NCBI GenBank assembly: GCA_030715135.1
Contig: JAUYVH010000008.1
Span: 87,010 to 151,009, forward strand
Source of the DNA: Keguizhuia sedimenti
GTDB taxonomy: Bacteria; Pseudomonadota; Gammaproteobacteria; Burkholderiales; Burkholderiaceae_D
Direction: 5' to 3'
DNA length: 64,000 nucleotides
Shown here: one piece after another, positions 39,515 through 49,832 of the stretch
Layout: every line of letters begins with the position of its first letter
Numbering within the stretch: position 1 is the stretch's first letter
Position numbers and translations under genes: made by a program
Notes under the pieces: model-generated
Databases searched by the model: none
The model's input: the letters and a program-made list of their open reading frames with translations, nothing else
What the model was told of the DNA's origin: nothing

Positions 39515-40807
39515 ATGAAACTCTGTCCCGCTGCCGCTTTACTTGCCTTTTTATACGCTACGCCCTCGTGGGCGCAATCGAATTTCACCCTGTACGGATT
39601 ACTTGATAGCGGTGTGCATATTGCAAATACCGGCGACGGTAGCCAGGTCAATCTCGCCAGCGGTATTGCAGAGGGATCACGCATTGGATTCAAAGGCACC
39701 GAAGAATTGGACAATGGCTTTAAAGCCGTATTCACCCTGGAATCCCGCTTTGAGGTAGATACCGGAAGAAATGCGAATGGCTATCCCACATCGAATGTCG
39801 GCACCGCACTATTTACTGGCGCTGACAGTACTTTGCAATTGCTTGGCCCAGCCGGGGCGGCTGCGTTAAGGAACGCTTTAATCCAAAGGCTGCACTCCTC
39901 CAGAGTGGTCAATCCCAACGGTTCCATATTTGACAGAACAGCGATGGTCGGCCTGATTACGCCAGGCGGCGCCTTTCTCCTTGGCCGGCAATATACGCCT
40001 GGTTATGAGATCTTCGCTCTTTCTGATCCCTTCGAAGCAGGCACCGCGGGAGGATGGGGCAATATTGCTGGTGGCATTGGCGGTTATACGACTTCCGGTG
40101 TGGCGATTCGCGCCAGCGATGCGATCCAATACAGGCTGCAACTGCCAAACGGTTTTGGCGCTTCATTGATGTATGCAATCAGCGGCGACAGTGCAAACAA
40201 CGGCACCGGCACGGGATCCCTGAATTATTCCAAGCGTTTCTGGGGAGCGAATACGAGATATCAGGCAAACGGATGGAATGTCGGCATCGGATATAACACC
40301 GAAGACGACCAAACCGGCAACAAGTCTTTGACAAGCTGGACGATGGGCGGCTCATATGCCTTTGGAAATACAAAGCTGTTTGCAGGCTATCATCGTATGC
40401 GCAACGACAACTCTGCATTAATTGGTGTTGTTAACTCGGAATTGCCGACAATGGGCGTGCCAGTGCCTATCGCTTCAGCTCTCGCAAACATTATCGGCAA
40501 CAACGCAAAACTGGACGCGAAGAGCTATACCCTTGGCTTGCATTACACATTTGACAACAGCCGCATCGTAACCGCGGTAACCCACACCGATGACGAACTT
40601 GCTACTGACGCCAAGGCGACTCTTTACGCAGTGGGATATAACTACTATTTATCCAAGCGCACGGATTTATACGGAATAGTGGCTCATGTTGAAAACAAAA
40701 ATACTGCGCAGTATGGCCTGGGAGGTGCAGGCTACACGGGTGGCTTCAGTAGCGAACCCGGGCAGGACGCCAACGCCGTGCAGCTTGGCATTCGCCACAG
40801 ATTTTAA
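39515..40807 (+). CDS. Second Gram-negative porin with an enlarged loop
   Basis: A 430-residue porin of the same family as the gene before it: signal peptide MKLCPAAALLAFLYATPSWA, mature start QSNFTLYGLLDSGVHIANTG, the block GSRIGFKGTEELDNGFKAVF and a C-terminal GIRHRF. It is about 80 residues longer than its neighbour. Part of the excess is an insertion of around 40 residues (about 105-145, around GPAGAAALRNALIQRL) before the GRQYTPGYEIF block. No strong ribosome binding site precedes the ATG, so expression may be conditional. Confidence 0.92.
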   Translation: MKLCPAAALLAFLYATPSWAQSNFTLYGLLDSGVHIANTGDGSQVNLASGIAEGSRIGFKGTEELDNGFKAVFTLESRFEVDTGRNANGYPTSNVGTALFTGADSTLQLLGPAGAAALRNALIQRLHSSRVVNPNGSIFDRTAMVGLITPGGAFLLGRQYTPGYEIFALSDPFEAGTAGGWGNIAGGIGGYTTSGVAIRASDAIQYRLQLPNGFGASLMYAISGDSANNGTGTGSLNYSKRFWGANTRYQANGWNVGIGYNTEDDQTGNKSLTSWTMGGSYAFGNTKLFAGYHRMRNDNSALIGVVNSELPTMGVPVPIASALANIIGNNAKLDAKSYTLGLHYTFDNSRIVTAVTHTDDELATDAKATLYAVGYNYYLSKRTDLYGIVAHVENKNTAQYGLGGAGYTGGFSSEPGQDANAVQLGIRHRF

Positions 40808-40893
40808 ATTGTCGGAACCAGCCGGCCGACAGGGTATTCTTAGTAGAACCAAACTACTTGGCCGGTCGTGTACTAGGATGTACTACCACAGTC

Positions 40894-41703
40894 TCACGTA
40901 ACAGGAGTTCGCTTTGGACGAAATACTGTGGAATCGTCATAGAATGTGCTGTCTTGTATTTCGTACCAGCCCGGCACGCCGAGAACCGGCAAGGGAGTGA
41001 AGCCCGATGTCTGCAGCCCTCCTTGCAATTGACCTGCCACGGTCGACTCAATCCTTGCCTTCTTTTGGACTTCATCCGTTCTGAAGAATGACGCATCAAC
41101 CATGACAACCCAGGCATGGGCAGTAATCGCTTTATACGGAGCGACCAGCTTTTCCATCAACGCATGGCCAAAAAGCCTGACTTCGCAGCTATTTTGAAAT
41201 CTATCGCGTCGCGTCACAAACGCATCCGCCCACTGGTGTGCGCGCAAGCTTTCTATCAATTCCTGATCGCACGAAATTAACAAGGCCGCATTCTCATCGA
41301 AGATCGTTGCGGCATCGCGCACTTTGCCGCGGTGTGCCTGCTGAGCATTTGATTTAAAAGCCAATGCAATTTCGGCGGCCTGCAGTGCGTTCAGTTGCAC
41401 TTTGATCTGCGGATAAGTCAGCCAGACCAAGGCATTAAAGAAATCATGCAGGTTTTCACGGGTCGGCACGCAGCCTGTTTCGCTGATATAGGCCTCGTAT
41501 GCCATGCCGGGCGGCAGCTGATCCTGCGGAACAAATTGAATAGGCAGGCTGCGGTGATTCCGCAAAGTTTTTTCTACTGCAGCAGCATTGATTGCCTGGC
41601 GCCAGTCCTGCGCTTCCAGAACTGGCCGGGCAACCGGAAGAAGCGGCGTCAGCCACGGTTGCCGCCAATCGATGCGGCTTAGGAAATGCTCCGTGCTTGT
41701 CAT
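40894..41703 (-). CDS. DUF3025-family protein
   Basis: A 269-residue soluble protein with the family features YISETGCVPTRENLHDFFNALVWLTYP (landmark: the ENLHDFFNAL segment) and FDENAALLISCD, LFGHALMEKLVAPYKAITAHAW and GVPGWYEIQD. Function is unknown. It follows pyrC after 29 bases on the same strand and is probably co-transcribed, an arrangement that does not reveal its role. Confidence 0.85.
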   Translation of the reverse strand: MTSTEHFLSRIDWRQPWLTPLLPVARPVLEAQDWRQAINAAAVEKTLRNHRSLPIQFVPQDQLPPGMAYEAYISETGCVPTRENLHDFFNALVWLTYPQIKVQLNALQAAEIALAFKSNAQQAHRGKVRDAATIFDENAALLISCDQELIESLRAHQWADAFVTRRDRFQNSCEVRLFGHALMEKLVAPYKAITAHAWVVMVDASFFRTDEVQKKARIESTVAGQLQGGLQTSGFTPLPVLGVPGWYEIQDSTFYDDSTVFRPKRTPVT

Positions 41704-41732
41704 GGCGTGCCGCTTCCCGCAAATCAGCTAAT

Positions 41733-42785
41733 TTATGCAAGTCTCCAGTTCAGGCTTGCACCGGCATCCAAGGGAACTACCGTCGCATCTCCCATCGGCA
41801 GTTCAGCCGGAATGGTCCAGCTTTCTCGGACCAATGTGATGCTCTGCGTATTGCGCGGCAATCCATAGAATGCCGCCCCATGGATGCTGGCAAAACCTTC
41901 CAGCTTGTCCAGCGCACCGGCACGGTCGAAGGCTTCGGCGTACAACTCAATGGCATGCAAGGCGGTATAGCAGCCTGCACAACCACATGCGTGTTCCTTC
42001 ATGCCCTTGGGATGCGGCGCAGAATCGGTACCGAGGAAAAATCGCGCGGAACCGGAGGTTGCGGCTTTCACCAATGCCTGGCGGTGCTCCTCACGTTTCA
42101 ATACGGGCAGGCAATAATAATGCGGGCGGATTCCACCCTTGAAGATTTCATTGCGGTTATAGAGCAAATGATGTGCCGTGATCGTGGCGCCTATCTGTCC
42201 GTCGGATTGCGCGACGTATTCTGCCGCATGTTTGGTGGTGATATGTTCGAACACAACTTTCAGCATGGGCAAGTCGCGGCGTAGCGGCTGAAGCACCTGA
42301 TCGATGAATACCGCTTCGCGGTCGAAAATATCAATCGCCTGATCCGTGACTTCGCCGTGCATCAGAAGCGGCATGCCGACTTCCTGCATCATTTCCAGCG
42401 TGCGATAGCATTTTTTCAGATCAGTCACACCGGCATCCGAATTCGTTGTCGCACCGGCAGGATAAAGCTTTACTCCATGAACCAAGCCACTCTCTTTCGC
42501 CTTGCGGATTTCATCCGGCGAAGTATTGTCAGTCAAATACAAGGTCATCAAGGGTTCAAACTGCATCCCTTGCGGCAGCGCTTCGAGAATGCGGGTGCGG
42601 TAAGCTGCAGCTTGCTCGGTCGTAGTAATCGGCGGCTTCAGATTCGGCATGACAATCGCGCGTGCAAACTGGTGCGCAGTATGGGGAAGCACGCTTGCCA
42701 GAACCGCGCCGTCGCGCAGATGCAGATGCCAGTCGTCGGGACGGGTTAAGCGGAGGGTTTGCAAAGCGGTGGATTCCTTATTCAT
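41733..42785 (-). CDS. pyrC: Dihydroorotase PyrC
   Basis: A zinc amidohydrolase that closes carbamoyl-aspartate to dihydroorotate in pyrimidine synthesis. It belongs to the short E. coli-type class (350 residues). Metal ligands and active-site residues lie in [23 protein letters not shown] (carbamylated lysine), [12 protein letters not shown], and FLGTDSAPH. It is 152 bases downstream of gltL and not obviously part of that operon. Confidence 0.96.
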   Translation of the reverse strand: MNKESTALQTLRLTRPDDWHLHLRDGAVLASVLPHTAHQFARAIVMPNLKPPITTTEQAAAYRTRILEALPQGMQFEPLMTLYLTDNTSPDEIRKAKESGLVHGVKLYPAGATTNSDAGVTDLKKCYRTLEMMQEVGMPLLMHGEVTDQAIDIFDREAVFIDQVLQPLRRDLPMLKVVFEHITTKHAAEYVAQSDGQIGATITAHHLLYNRNEIFKGGIRPHYYCLPVLKREEHRQALVKAATSGSARFFLGTDSAPHPKGMKEHACGCAGCYTALHAIELYAEAFDRAGALDKLEGFASIHGAAFYGLPRNTQSITLVRESWTIPAELPMGDATVVPLDAGASLNWRLA

Positions 42786-42937
42786 AACGATTGCTCAAAA
42801 CAGTAAGGTTCCATTTTACAGGAGCTGCACCAGCATGTTTAGCAGGCTGCTGAAACGTGTTTCCTTTTTGGCAAACGCAATATGCCGGCGCTTTACCATG
42901 CGGACAAACCCGAAATCGAGGCCATGGCATCTGCTAC

Positions 42938-43663
42938 CTAGTGCAGAATTTTTGCCAAGAATTCACGCGCCCTTTCGGAACGCGGATGATCGAAAAACTC
43001 TTCCTTGCTGCAGTCATCGATGATGCGGCCTTGGTCCATGAACACCACGCGATGCGCCACTTTTCGGGCAAACCCCATTTCATGGGTAACAACCATCATG
43101 GTCATGCCTTCCTGCGCCAGTCCGACCATGACGTCCAGCACCTCGTTGATCATCTCCGGATCGAGCGCTGAAGTTGGTTCGTCGAACAGCATGGCAATCG
43201 GATCCATGCACAATGCCCGCGCGATGGCGACGCGCTGCTGTTGTCCGCCTGATAATTGGCCAGGAAATTTGTCCTGATGGGCCAACAACCCTACCCGGTC
43301 AAGATAGGTGCGCGTCTTGTGCATCGCCTCCTCTTCATGCCGGCCCAGCACCTTGACTTGCGCCAAGGTCAGATTTTTTTGCACCGATAAATGCGGAAAC
43401 AATTCAAACCCCTGAAAGACCATGCCGATTCGGGCCCGCAGCATCGGCAGGTTTGTTTTGCGATCGCCGACCGACATACCATCGACCACGATCTCCCCTT
43501 GCTGAAATGGCTCCAGGCCATTGATCGTTTTGATCAGCGTGGACTTTCCCGAACCGGACGGCCCGCACACCACAACCACCTCGCCTTTTTCCACATGGGT
43601 GGTGCAGTCGTTCAACACTTGAAAGCTGCCATACCATTTGCTGACATGTTTCAGTTCAATCAT
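42938..43663 (-). CDS. gltL: Glutamate/aspartate ABC importer, ATP-binding subunit GltL
   Basis: The ATPase of a polar amino-acid importer. Walker [20 protein letters not shown], signature [15 protein letters not shown], Walker [18 protein letters not shown] and the H-loop VVTHEMGFA are complete. ATG 43663 ([15 protein letters not shown]) gives 241 residues, the usual size. An upstream ATG at 43708 overlaps the gltK stop by four bases (ATGA) and would add 15 residues, so it is a real alternative. Confidence 0.94.
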   Translation of the reverse strand: MIELKHVSKWYGSFQVLNDCTTHVEKGEVVVVCGPSGSGKSTLIKTINGLEPFQQGEIVVDGMSVGDRKTNLPMLRARIGMVFQGFELFPHLSVQKNLTLAQVKVLGRHEEEAMHKTRTYLDRVGLLAHQDKFPGQLSGGQQQRVAIARALCMDPIAMLFDEPTSALDPEMINEVLDVMVGLAQEGMTMMVVTHEMGFARKVAHRVVFMDQGRIIDDCSKEEFFDHPRSERAREFLAKILH

Positions 43664-43704
43664 CGATAGTTTCCCGGGTGGCCGCATTTTCTTTTTCGGT
43701 GAGT

Positions 43705-44397
43705 TCATCGGACAATCGCAAGCTTGCCCTGCAGCCTTTTCACCAGCAAGGACAAGGCAAAGCAGATGACAAAATAAACCGCCGCCACAAACAGATACAT
43801 CTCCACCAGACGTCCGTCGCGCTGCGCCACCTTGGATGCTGCGCCGACAAAATCGGTGATCGACAGTACATACACCAGCGAGACATCCTGAAACAGCACG
43901 ATGGTTTGCGTCAGCAAGACCGGCAGCATGTTGCGAAACGCCTGCGGCAGGATGATATGCGCCATGGTTTGGCGATAGTTCATGCCGAGCGCATAAGCTG
44001 CTGCGGTTTGGCCCTTCGGGACCGACTGGATGCCGGCGCGCATGATCTCACAATAATACGCCGCCTCGAACAGGGTAAAGGTAATCAGCGAAGAAGCAAA
44101 TGCGCCGACCTTGACCGGTTGGTCCGCGCCGATCATCCAGGCGCCGATGTAGGGCACCAGAAAATAAAACCAGAAGATGACCAGCACCAGTGGCACGGAG
44201 CGAATCAAATTGACGTACGCGGCAGCCGGCAAAGAGAAATACGAATGCTTCGACAGCCGCATCATCGCGAGCATGGTTCCCAGCATGAGGCCGCCGAGCA
44301 TGGCAAGAACGGTCAATTGCACCGTGAACGTCATGCCGGTAAAAAACAGATACTCCCAGGAGCGCTCGATGACATCGAAGTCGAAATTGGCGAACAT
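43705..44397 (-). CDS. gltK: Glutamate/aspartate ABC importer, permease GltK
   Basis: An inner-membrane permease of the His/Glu family, 230 residues with about five membrane segments. [24 protein letters not shown] is the permease EAA loop that contacts GltL (quoted in part: GIQSVPKGQ). ATG 44397 follows the gltJ stop by one base and has GGAAG eight bases upstream; the frame is open to 44469 but that part overlaps gltJ. Confidence 0.93.
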   Translation of the reverse strand: MFANFDFDVIERSWEYLFFTGMTFTVQLTVLAMLGGLMLGTMLAMMRLSKHSYFSLPAAAYVNLIRSVPLVLVIFWFYFLVPYIGAWMIGADQPVKVGAFASSLITFTLFEAAYYCEIMRAGIQSVPKGQTAAAYALGMNYRQTMAHIILPQAFRNMLPVLLTQTIVLFQDVSLVYVLSITDFVGAASKVAQRDGRLVEMYLFVAAVYFVICFALSLLVKRLQGKLAIVR

Positions 44398-44398
44398 T

Positions 44399-45151
44399 TC
44401 AATGGCTTCCGGACTGAGGGCGGGACGCTGCATCGGCTCCGGGAATCGCCGCCTTTTTTTCCAGGCCATGCATCAGCAGGACGACGCAGACGTTCACCAG
44501 AACATAGATAAGCGTTGCCGCAGTAAACGCTTCGAAAACCTGGAAAGAAAACTCCTGCATGGACCGGGCGCGTGCCGTCAGTTCCATCAACCCGATGGTC
44601 AGGGCCACGGCGCTGTTTTTAATAATGTTCAGGAACTCATTCGTCAACGGCGGGACCACCATTCGCATTGCCTGCGGCAGCAAGATATAACGATAGGTTT
44701 CCGACAGGCGGAATCCCAGGGCAGTCCCGGCCTGCTTTTGGCCGACAGATAAAGAATCAATGCCCGCCGAGACTTGTACCGCAACACGCGCCGACGTGAA
44801 CAAACCCAGACTGATGACCGCGGTGACGAAGGATGCGTTCGGCAATGCCTTGAGCCAGTTGCCGATTGCTTCCGGCAACAATTCCGGCATCACGAAATAC
44901 CAGAGAAACATCTGCACCAGCAGCGGAATATTGCGAAAGAGCTCGATATAGGCATTTGCCGCGCGCACCGCCCATTTTGAAGGCAGCGTGCGAATCGTTC
45001 CGATTACAATACCGATTAGGAGTGCGATCAGCCAGGCGCAAAGCGCAGTTGCCAAGGTCCATGCCAAGCCGGACAGGAGCGTGTCCATGTAGGTGCCGGT
45101 CGCATCGGGCGACTCTTCCCAGAAGATTTGCCAGTTCCAGTTGTAGTTCAT
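44399..45151 (-). CDS. gltJ: Glutamate/aspartate ABC importer, permease GltJ
   Basis: The partner permease of GltK, 250 residues. The start MNYNWNWQIFWEES matches GltJ proteins, and the EAA-type loop GIDSLSVGQKQAGTALG is present. ATG 45151 is chosen over the open frame to 45226. It is 157 bases after gltI, with a small hairpin between them. Confidence 0.93.
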   Translation of the reverse strand: MNYNWNWQIFWEESPDATGTYMDTLLSGLAWTLATALCAWLIALLIGIVIGTIRTLPSKWAVRAANAYIELFRNIPLLVQMFLWYFVMPELLPEAIGNWLKALPNASFVTAVISLGLFTSARVAVQVSAGIDSLSVGQKQAGTALGFRLSETYRYILLPQAMRMVVPPLTNEFLNIIKNSAVALTIGLMELTARARSMQEFSFQVFEAFTAATLIYVLVNVCVVLLMHGLEKKAAIPGADAASRPQSGSH

Positions 45152-45237
45152 GATATTTGCCGCGCTTTTGTCAGCACTAACGACCTGTATCCATCTAAAG
45201 AAAGGCTTGCCGTCCGCGGCTCGCATGCGCCCAGTTC

Positions 45238-45259
45238 ACCTGAGCGCAGTACCTCAGGT
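45238..45259 (-). repeat. Hairpin between gltI and gltJ
   Basis: ACCTGAG (45238-45244) and CTCAGGT (45253-45259) form a perfect 7-bp stem with an 8-base loop in the 157-base gap. Such structures after a binding-protein gene often protect the upstream mRNA and raise binding protein over permease; that role is inferred. Confidence 0.5.
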
Positions 45260-45308
45260 AATGCAGGTGACACGAGCAGCACACGGCATTTTGCTAAACC
45301 TGCTAGCG

Positions 45309-46256
45309 CTATTTCCCGCCTGCTTTCGTCTTCGTTTCAGGCACGCCAGCATATGCGGCAGGATCGCCGGAATCCGTCGGCTTGGCAATCACTGCTTTCA
45401 GCTGTTCCGACATCGGCCAATTCAGGTTGACGTTCTTGGGCGGAATCGGCGACATGAACCATTTGTTATAGATCCGGTTGATGTCACCGGATTTGAATAC
45501 ATTGATGATGGCCGTATCGACAAGCTTCTTGAACTGCGGATCGTCACGGCGCAGCATGATGCCGTAGGGCTCAACGGACAATGCCTCCTTCGTGATCGTA
45601 TAGTCTTGCGGTGCTTTTGAGCTGGCCGCCAGTGACGCCAGCAGAATATCATCCATAGCAAACGCGACTGCGCGGCCGGTTTCCACCATCAAGAAGCCTT
45701 CGGCGTGGTCTTTTGCAGCCATGATCCTCATGCCGAGCTGGCGCTGCGCATTGAGTGCCGTGACCTGCTTGAGATTGGACGTGCCCGAGGTCGAGACCAG
45801 CGCCTTGCCCTTCATGTCGTTGAGCGACTGAATGCTGGATGATTTCTTCGCCAGCAAGCGGTTCGCAGTCACGAAGGTAGTGGGCGCAAATGCCACTTGC
45901 TTCTGGCGTTCGAGATTATTGGTCGTGGAGCCGCATTCCAGATCGACCGTGCCATTGGCCATCAGCGGAATGCGTGTTGCCGACGTGACAGGATTCATCT
46001 TGACGTTCAGGTTCTTCAGCCCGAGGTCCTTGCGCAGCGCTTCAACAACGCGCATGCATAGGTCGATCGAATATCCCTGATAGGACTGCTTGTCGTCCAG
46101 ATAGGAAAACGGTATCGAGGAGTCCCGGACGCCCAGGGTAATTGTTCCGGTATCTCGAATTTTCTTGAGCGTGCCAGTCGGTTCTTGTGCATGCGCACCG
46201 GATACGGCAATGCCGAGTCCCGATAAAACTGCCAGCAGTTTAATTAGCGTTATCAA
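45309..46256 (-). CDS. gltI: Glutamate/aspartate ABC importer, periplasmic binding protein GltI
   Basis: A 315-residue solute-binding protein with signal peptide MITLIKLLAVLSGLGIAVSGAHA. Conserved features are GVRDSSIPFSYLD, GYSIDLC and GTVDLECGSTTNN, where the last block contacts the ligand carboxylates in family 3 proteins. The start codon is TTG at 46256, with a near-perfect GGAGG eight bases upstream; the only nearby ATG is out of frame. It is the first importer gene, 168 bases after gdhA. Confidence 0.93.
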   Translation of the reverse strand: MITLIKLLAVLSGLGIAVSGAHAQEPTGTLKKIRDTGTITLGVRDSSIPFSYLDDKQSYQGYSIDLCMRVVEALRKDLGLKNLNVKMNPVTSATRIPLMANGTVDLECGSTTNNLERQKQVAFAPTTFVTANRLLAKKSSSIQSLNDMKGKALVSTSGTSNLKQVTALNAQRQLGMRIMAAKDHAEGFLMVETGRAVAFAMDDILLASLAASSKAPQDYTITKEALSVEPYGIMLRRDDPQFKKLVDTAIINVFKSGDINRIYNKWFMSPIPPKNVNLNWPMSEQLKAVIAKPTDSGDPAAYAGVPETKTKAGGK

Positions 46257-46282
46257 CCTGATTTCCTCCTTTTTTATTCATC

Positions 46283-46415
46283 TGTTGCGCAGCGCCACCA
46301 TTTACTGGCCCGCGCAACAACCTTGCCGCTGAACGAAGCATAGAGCGTCTCTTGCGTCTAACCAGGTGCTAAACGCACATTAGTCATTTTCCATGACGAG
46401 CGGCCGGACTAATGT
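46283..46415. repeat. Two inverted repeats between gdhA and gltI
   Basis: ACATTAGTC (46377-46385) and GACTAATGT (46407-46415) form a perfect 9-bp dyad that begins ten bases after the gdhA stop. TGTTGCGC (46283-46290) and GCGCAACA (46312-46319) form an 8-bp dyad closer to gltI. Each has a loop of 21 bases and no T-tract. They could be transcript-end or leader hairpins, or operators. Confidence 0.5.
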
Positions 46416-46424
46416 CTTATCGAT

Positions 46425-47708
46425 TCAGGGATACAACCCGCGCATCTCCCGCGCGCGCAGAACCCGGGTACAACCGACAATGAATGCCGCCGTGCGCAAG
46501 GACACTTTTTTCTCTTCCGCAAGCTGCCATACTGCCGCAAACGCTTCCTGCATGATGCGCGTCAGGCGCTGGTTTATTTCGTCCTCCGTCCAGAAAAAAC
46601 TGGAAAAGTCCTGTACCCACTCGAAATAGCTTACCGTCACGCCGCCGGCATTGGCGATGACATCCGGCACGATCAGCACACCTTTTTCATGCAGGATATC
46701 GTCGGCAGCCGGAACCGTCGGCCCGTTGGCACCCTCGATGATAAGTTTGGCGCGTATCTTGTGTGCATTGGCCGGCGTGATCTGCTGCTCAAGCGCCGCG
46801 GGAATCAGGATATCGCAATCCAGTTCCCAGAATGCAGCCTGATCCTTCAACTCCTCTGCGGCGAACCCGGCAATGCTGCCGTGATGCCGCACATGATTTT
46901 GCAGCGCATGAATATCAAGCCCTGCTTCATTGATCAATGTTGCCGCATGGTCCTGGACAGCGACGATTTTTGCTCCGGCTTCGGAAAACAGGCGCGCCGC
47001 AATGCCCCCCACGTTGCCAAATCCTTGTACCGCAATCCGCATGCCCTTGAGGTCCTTGCCCAGCCTTTTGACCGCCTCGGCGCCAACCACGAACACGCCG
47101 CGGCCGGTGGCCTCATGCCGCCCCAGGCTGCCGCCCAATGAAATCGGCTTGCCGGTTACCACGCCGGAGGCCGTGCTGCCCTGGTTCATCGAATAGGTAT
47201 CCATCATCCATGCCATGATCTGCTCATTGGTATTGACGTCCGGCGCCGGGATATCCTTGTTGGGGCCGATGATGATATTGATTTCGCTGGTATAGCGGCG
47301 GGTCATGCGCTGGACTTCGGCATGGGACAGGGTCTTCGGATTGACGCGGATCCCTCCCTTGGCCCCGCCGTAGGGGACGTTGACGGCGGCGTTTTTCACG
47401 GTCATCCATGCCGCCAGCGCCATGACTTCGGACAGGCTTACATCCTGGTGAAAACGCACACCACCCTTTCCCGGCCCGCGAGAGGTATTGTGCTGCACGC
47501 GATAGCCTTCGAAATGCGCAATCGTTCCGTCATCCCGTTCGATCGGCACATCGACGATCAGTATCCGCTTCGGACGCTTCAGCGTTTCCACCCAGCGCGC
47601 AAGCGGACCAAGATGCGGCGTCACACGGTCGATCTGCTCCAGGTAGTCGCCCCATGGGCCGGTTTCAAGCGGTCTCAGATACGAAGGAAGTTCATGCTGA
47701 ATAGCCAT
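46425..47708 (-). CDS. gdhA: Glutamate dehydrogenase (Glu/Leu/Phe/Val dehydrogenase family)
   Basis: Interconverts glutamate and 2-oxoglutarate with release or capture of ammonia. The 427 residues hold the substrate motif [14 protein letters not shown] with the catalytic lysine region, and the Rossmann motif [18 protein letters not shown] lies near the ATG. Its size and position directly upstream of a glutamate importer suggest a catabolic, NAD-type enzyme; cofactor choice cannot be settled by eye. Confidence 0.93.
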   Translation of the reverse strand: MAIQHELPSYLRPLETGPWGDYLEQIDRVTPHLGPLARWVETLKRPKRILIVDVPIERDDGTIAHFEGYRVQHNTSRGPGKGGVRFHQDVSLSEVMALAAWMTVKNAAVNVPYGGAKGGIRVNPKTLSHAEVQRMTRRYTSEINIIIGPNKDIPAPDVNTNEQIMAWMMDTYSMNQGSTASGVVTGKPISLGGSLGRHEATGRGVFVVGAEAVKRLGKDLKGMRIAVQGFGNVGGIAARLFSEAGAKIVAVQDHAATLINEAGLDIHALQNHVRHHGSIAGFAAEELKDQAAFWELDCDILIPAALEQQITPANAHKIRAKLIIEGANGPTVPAADDILHEKGVLIVPDVIANAGGVTVSYFEWVQDFSSFFWTEDEINQRLTRIMQEAFAAVWQLAEEKKVSLRTAAFIVGCTRVLRAREMRGLYP

Positions 47709-47882
47709 TTGCCGCTCCTTTCACAAGCATCGTGCTAATGATGGTCGTTCCGCAGGCATTTACGATAGCCATGCCGTTGCATCATTACCGATAGATTCCG
47801 TACAGCATGCAAGCGCCCGTTTTGCCATGCTTGTACGCGGTGTCGCACATCCGTCAGGTTGGCCCGCGCTGCAAGAAGCGTG

Positions 47883-49742
47883 TCAGGCCGCGGCCACATC
47901 CGCGTCCAGCCCGTCTTCCGCAGCCGGAGAACCGCCCGTATCCTGCCGGGCCTGCTGGCGTGCCCACATTTGCGCATACGCGCCGTCCAATGCCAATAGT
48001 TGCGCATGCGTACCCCGCTCGATGATGCGCCCATGATCGAGCACAAGAATTTGTGCGGCGTCGGCAATTGTTGATAAGCGATGCGCGATGACCAGCGTGC
48101 TGCGATTCTGTGCAATTTCTTTCAGTTGTGCCTGGATCGCTTGCTCGGCACGCGAATCCAGAGCAGACGTGGCTTCATCGAAAATCAGCAAGGCCGGATT
48201 CTTGAGGATGGTACGCGCGATTGCCACGCGCTGCTTTTCTCCGCCCGACAATTTCAGACCGCGCTCGCCGACCATGGTGGCATAACCGTCAGGCAAGCTT
48301 TCGATGAAATCATGGATGTAGGCAGCTTTGGCGGCAGCGACGACTTCTTCTTTTCCGGCGCCCGGCTTGCCATAGGCAATGTTGTATTCAATGGTGTCGT
48401 TGAACAGCACCGTATCCTGAGGAACGATGCCGATTGCGTGGCGCAGCGAATCCTGTGTCACATCGCGAACATCCTGCCCGTCGATGGTGATGCTGCCTGC
48501 ATCCACTTCATAGAAGCGATATAAAAGTCTCGACAAGGTCGATTTGCCGGAACCGCTATGCCCGACCACCGCGGTCGTTGTGCCGGCCGGGATTGTGAAA
48601 TCGACATCGAACAATATCTGGCGCTTGGGTTCATAACTGAAATTCACATGCGCAAACCGGACTTCTGCACCGCTTGTCTGCAAAGGCTTTGCGTCAGGAC
48701 TGTCGGCAATTTCCCGGTGCTGATCCAGCAGCGAAAACAGCCGTTCCATGTCGGTCAGGCTTTGCTTGATTTCGCGATACACAACACCGAGGAAATTCAA
48801 TGGAATATACAACTGGATCATGAAGGCGTTGACCAGCACCAGATCGCCCAGGGTCATGGTCCCGCTGATAACCCCTTGCGTTGCCCGCCACAAAATCAAG
48901 GTTACGGCAACCGCGATGATGGCGGATTGACCGGTATTCAGGATCGACAACGACTTTTGCGATTTCACCGCCGCGGCTTCATAACGCTGCAAGCCTTCGT
49001 CGTAGCGCCGGGCCTCGTAATCTTCGTTGCCGAAATATTTCACCGTTTCGTAATTGATCAGCGAATCCACCGCCTTGGTATTGGCTTTCGAATCAAAATC
49101 ATTCATGGTGCGGCGGAAATGCGTACGCCATTCCGTCACGATAACCGTGAAAGCAATATAACTGGCCAGCGCGACAAAAGTGATCACCGAAAACCAGATG
49201 TCGTAGCTCACGGCCAGATAGCTGATCACCAGGGTAATTTCCACCAGTGTCGGCAGGATGCTGAACAAGGCGTAGGAAATCAGCGAAGAAATGCCGCGCG
49301 TGCCACGTTCGATGTCTCGCGTCATGCCGCCGGTCTGGCGGTTCAGGTGAAACCGCAATGACAATGCATGCAAATGCCGGAACACCTTCAAGGCAATGGT
49401 GCGCACTGCGCGCTGCGTGACCTTGGCAAAAACGAATTCACGCAATTCGGTGAACAGCGTTGTGGAAAGCCGCAATGCGCCATACGCCGCAAGGAGTCCG
49501 AGCGGCAATACCAGCATCGCCTGCGTCTGGTTCGGCCCCAGCGTCAGACTATCAATCAAATGCTTCAGTACCAGCGGTACGCCGACATTGGCCAGCTTGG
49601 CGCCGATCAAGAATGTCAGGGCAAGCAACACGCGCCATTTGTATGCCCACAGATACGGCACCAGGGTTTTCAGTGTCACCCAGTCATTGCGGGTTCCCTG
49701 ATTTGCGGCGGGTTCTGGAGGCAGCGAAGAATGACGGCGCAT
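47883..49742 (-). CDS. ABC exporter, fused membrane and ATPase domains (Atm1/HMT1-like)
   Basis: A 619-residue half-transporter. Six membrane segments occupy about residues 30-320, with the Atm1-type block RGISSLISYALFSILPTLVEI. The C-terminal ATPase has Walker [18 protein letters not shown], signature LSGGEKQRVAIART, Walker B PALLIFDEATSALDSRAE and the H-loop IAHRLST. Atm1-class proteins export glutathione-linked sulfur or metal compounds. The gene is alone, head-to-head with the thioesterase gene 90 bases away. Confidence 0.88.
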   Translation of the reverse strand: MRRHSSLPPEPAANQGTRNDWVTLKTLVPYLWAYKWRVLLALTFLIGAKLANVGVPLVLKHLIDSLTLGPNQTQAMLVLPLGLLAAYGALRLSTTLFTELREFVFAKVTQRAVRTIALKVFRHLHALSLRFHLNRQTGGMTRDIERGTRGISSLISYALFSILPTLVEITLVISYLAVSYDIWFSVITFVALASYIAFTVIVTEWRTHFRRTMNDFDSKANTKAVDSLINYETVKYFGNEDYEARRYDEGLQRYEAAAVKSQKSLSILNTGQSAIIAVAVTLILWRATQGVISGTMTLGDLVLVNAFMIQLYIPLNFLGVVYREIKQSLTDMERLFSLLDQHREIADSPDAKPLQTSGAEVRFAHVNFSYEPKRQILFDVDFTIPAGTTTAVVGHSGSGKSTLSRLLYRFYEVDAGSITIDGQDVRDVTQDSLRHAIGIVPQDTVLFNDTIEYNIAYGKPGAGKEEVVAAAKAAYIHDFIESLPDGYATMVGERGLKLSGGEKQRVAIARTILKNPALLIFDEATSALDSRAEQAIQAQLKEIAQNRSTLVIAHRLSTIADAAQILVLDHGRIIERGTHAQLLALDGAYAQMWARQQARQDTGGSPAAEDGLDADVAAA

Positions 49743-49832
49743 GAAAAAAGATTCTCGTCAGAATGGTTTATGCTTAAGGCTTGTACGATGATTGTAACGG
49801 TTTCCCGCTTTCCCGTTCGCCACTTCAATAGA

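Noticed and set aside
46257..46424. A sigma-54 promoter in the gdhA-gltI gap
   Set aside because: No GGCAC-N5-TTGC pattern at correct spacing was found on the minus strand.
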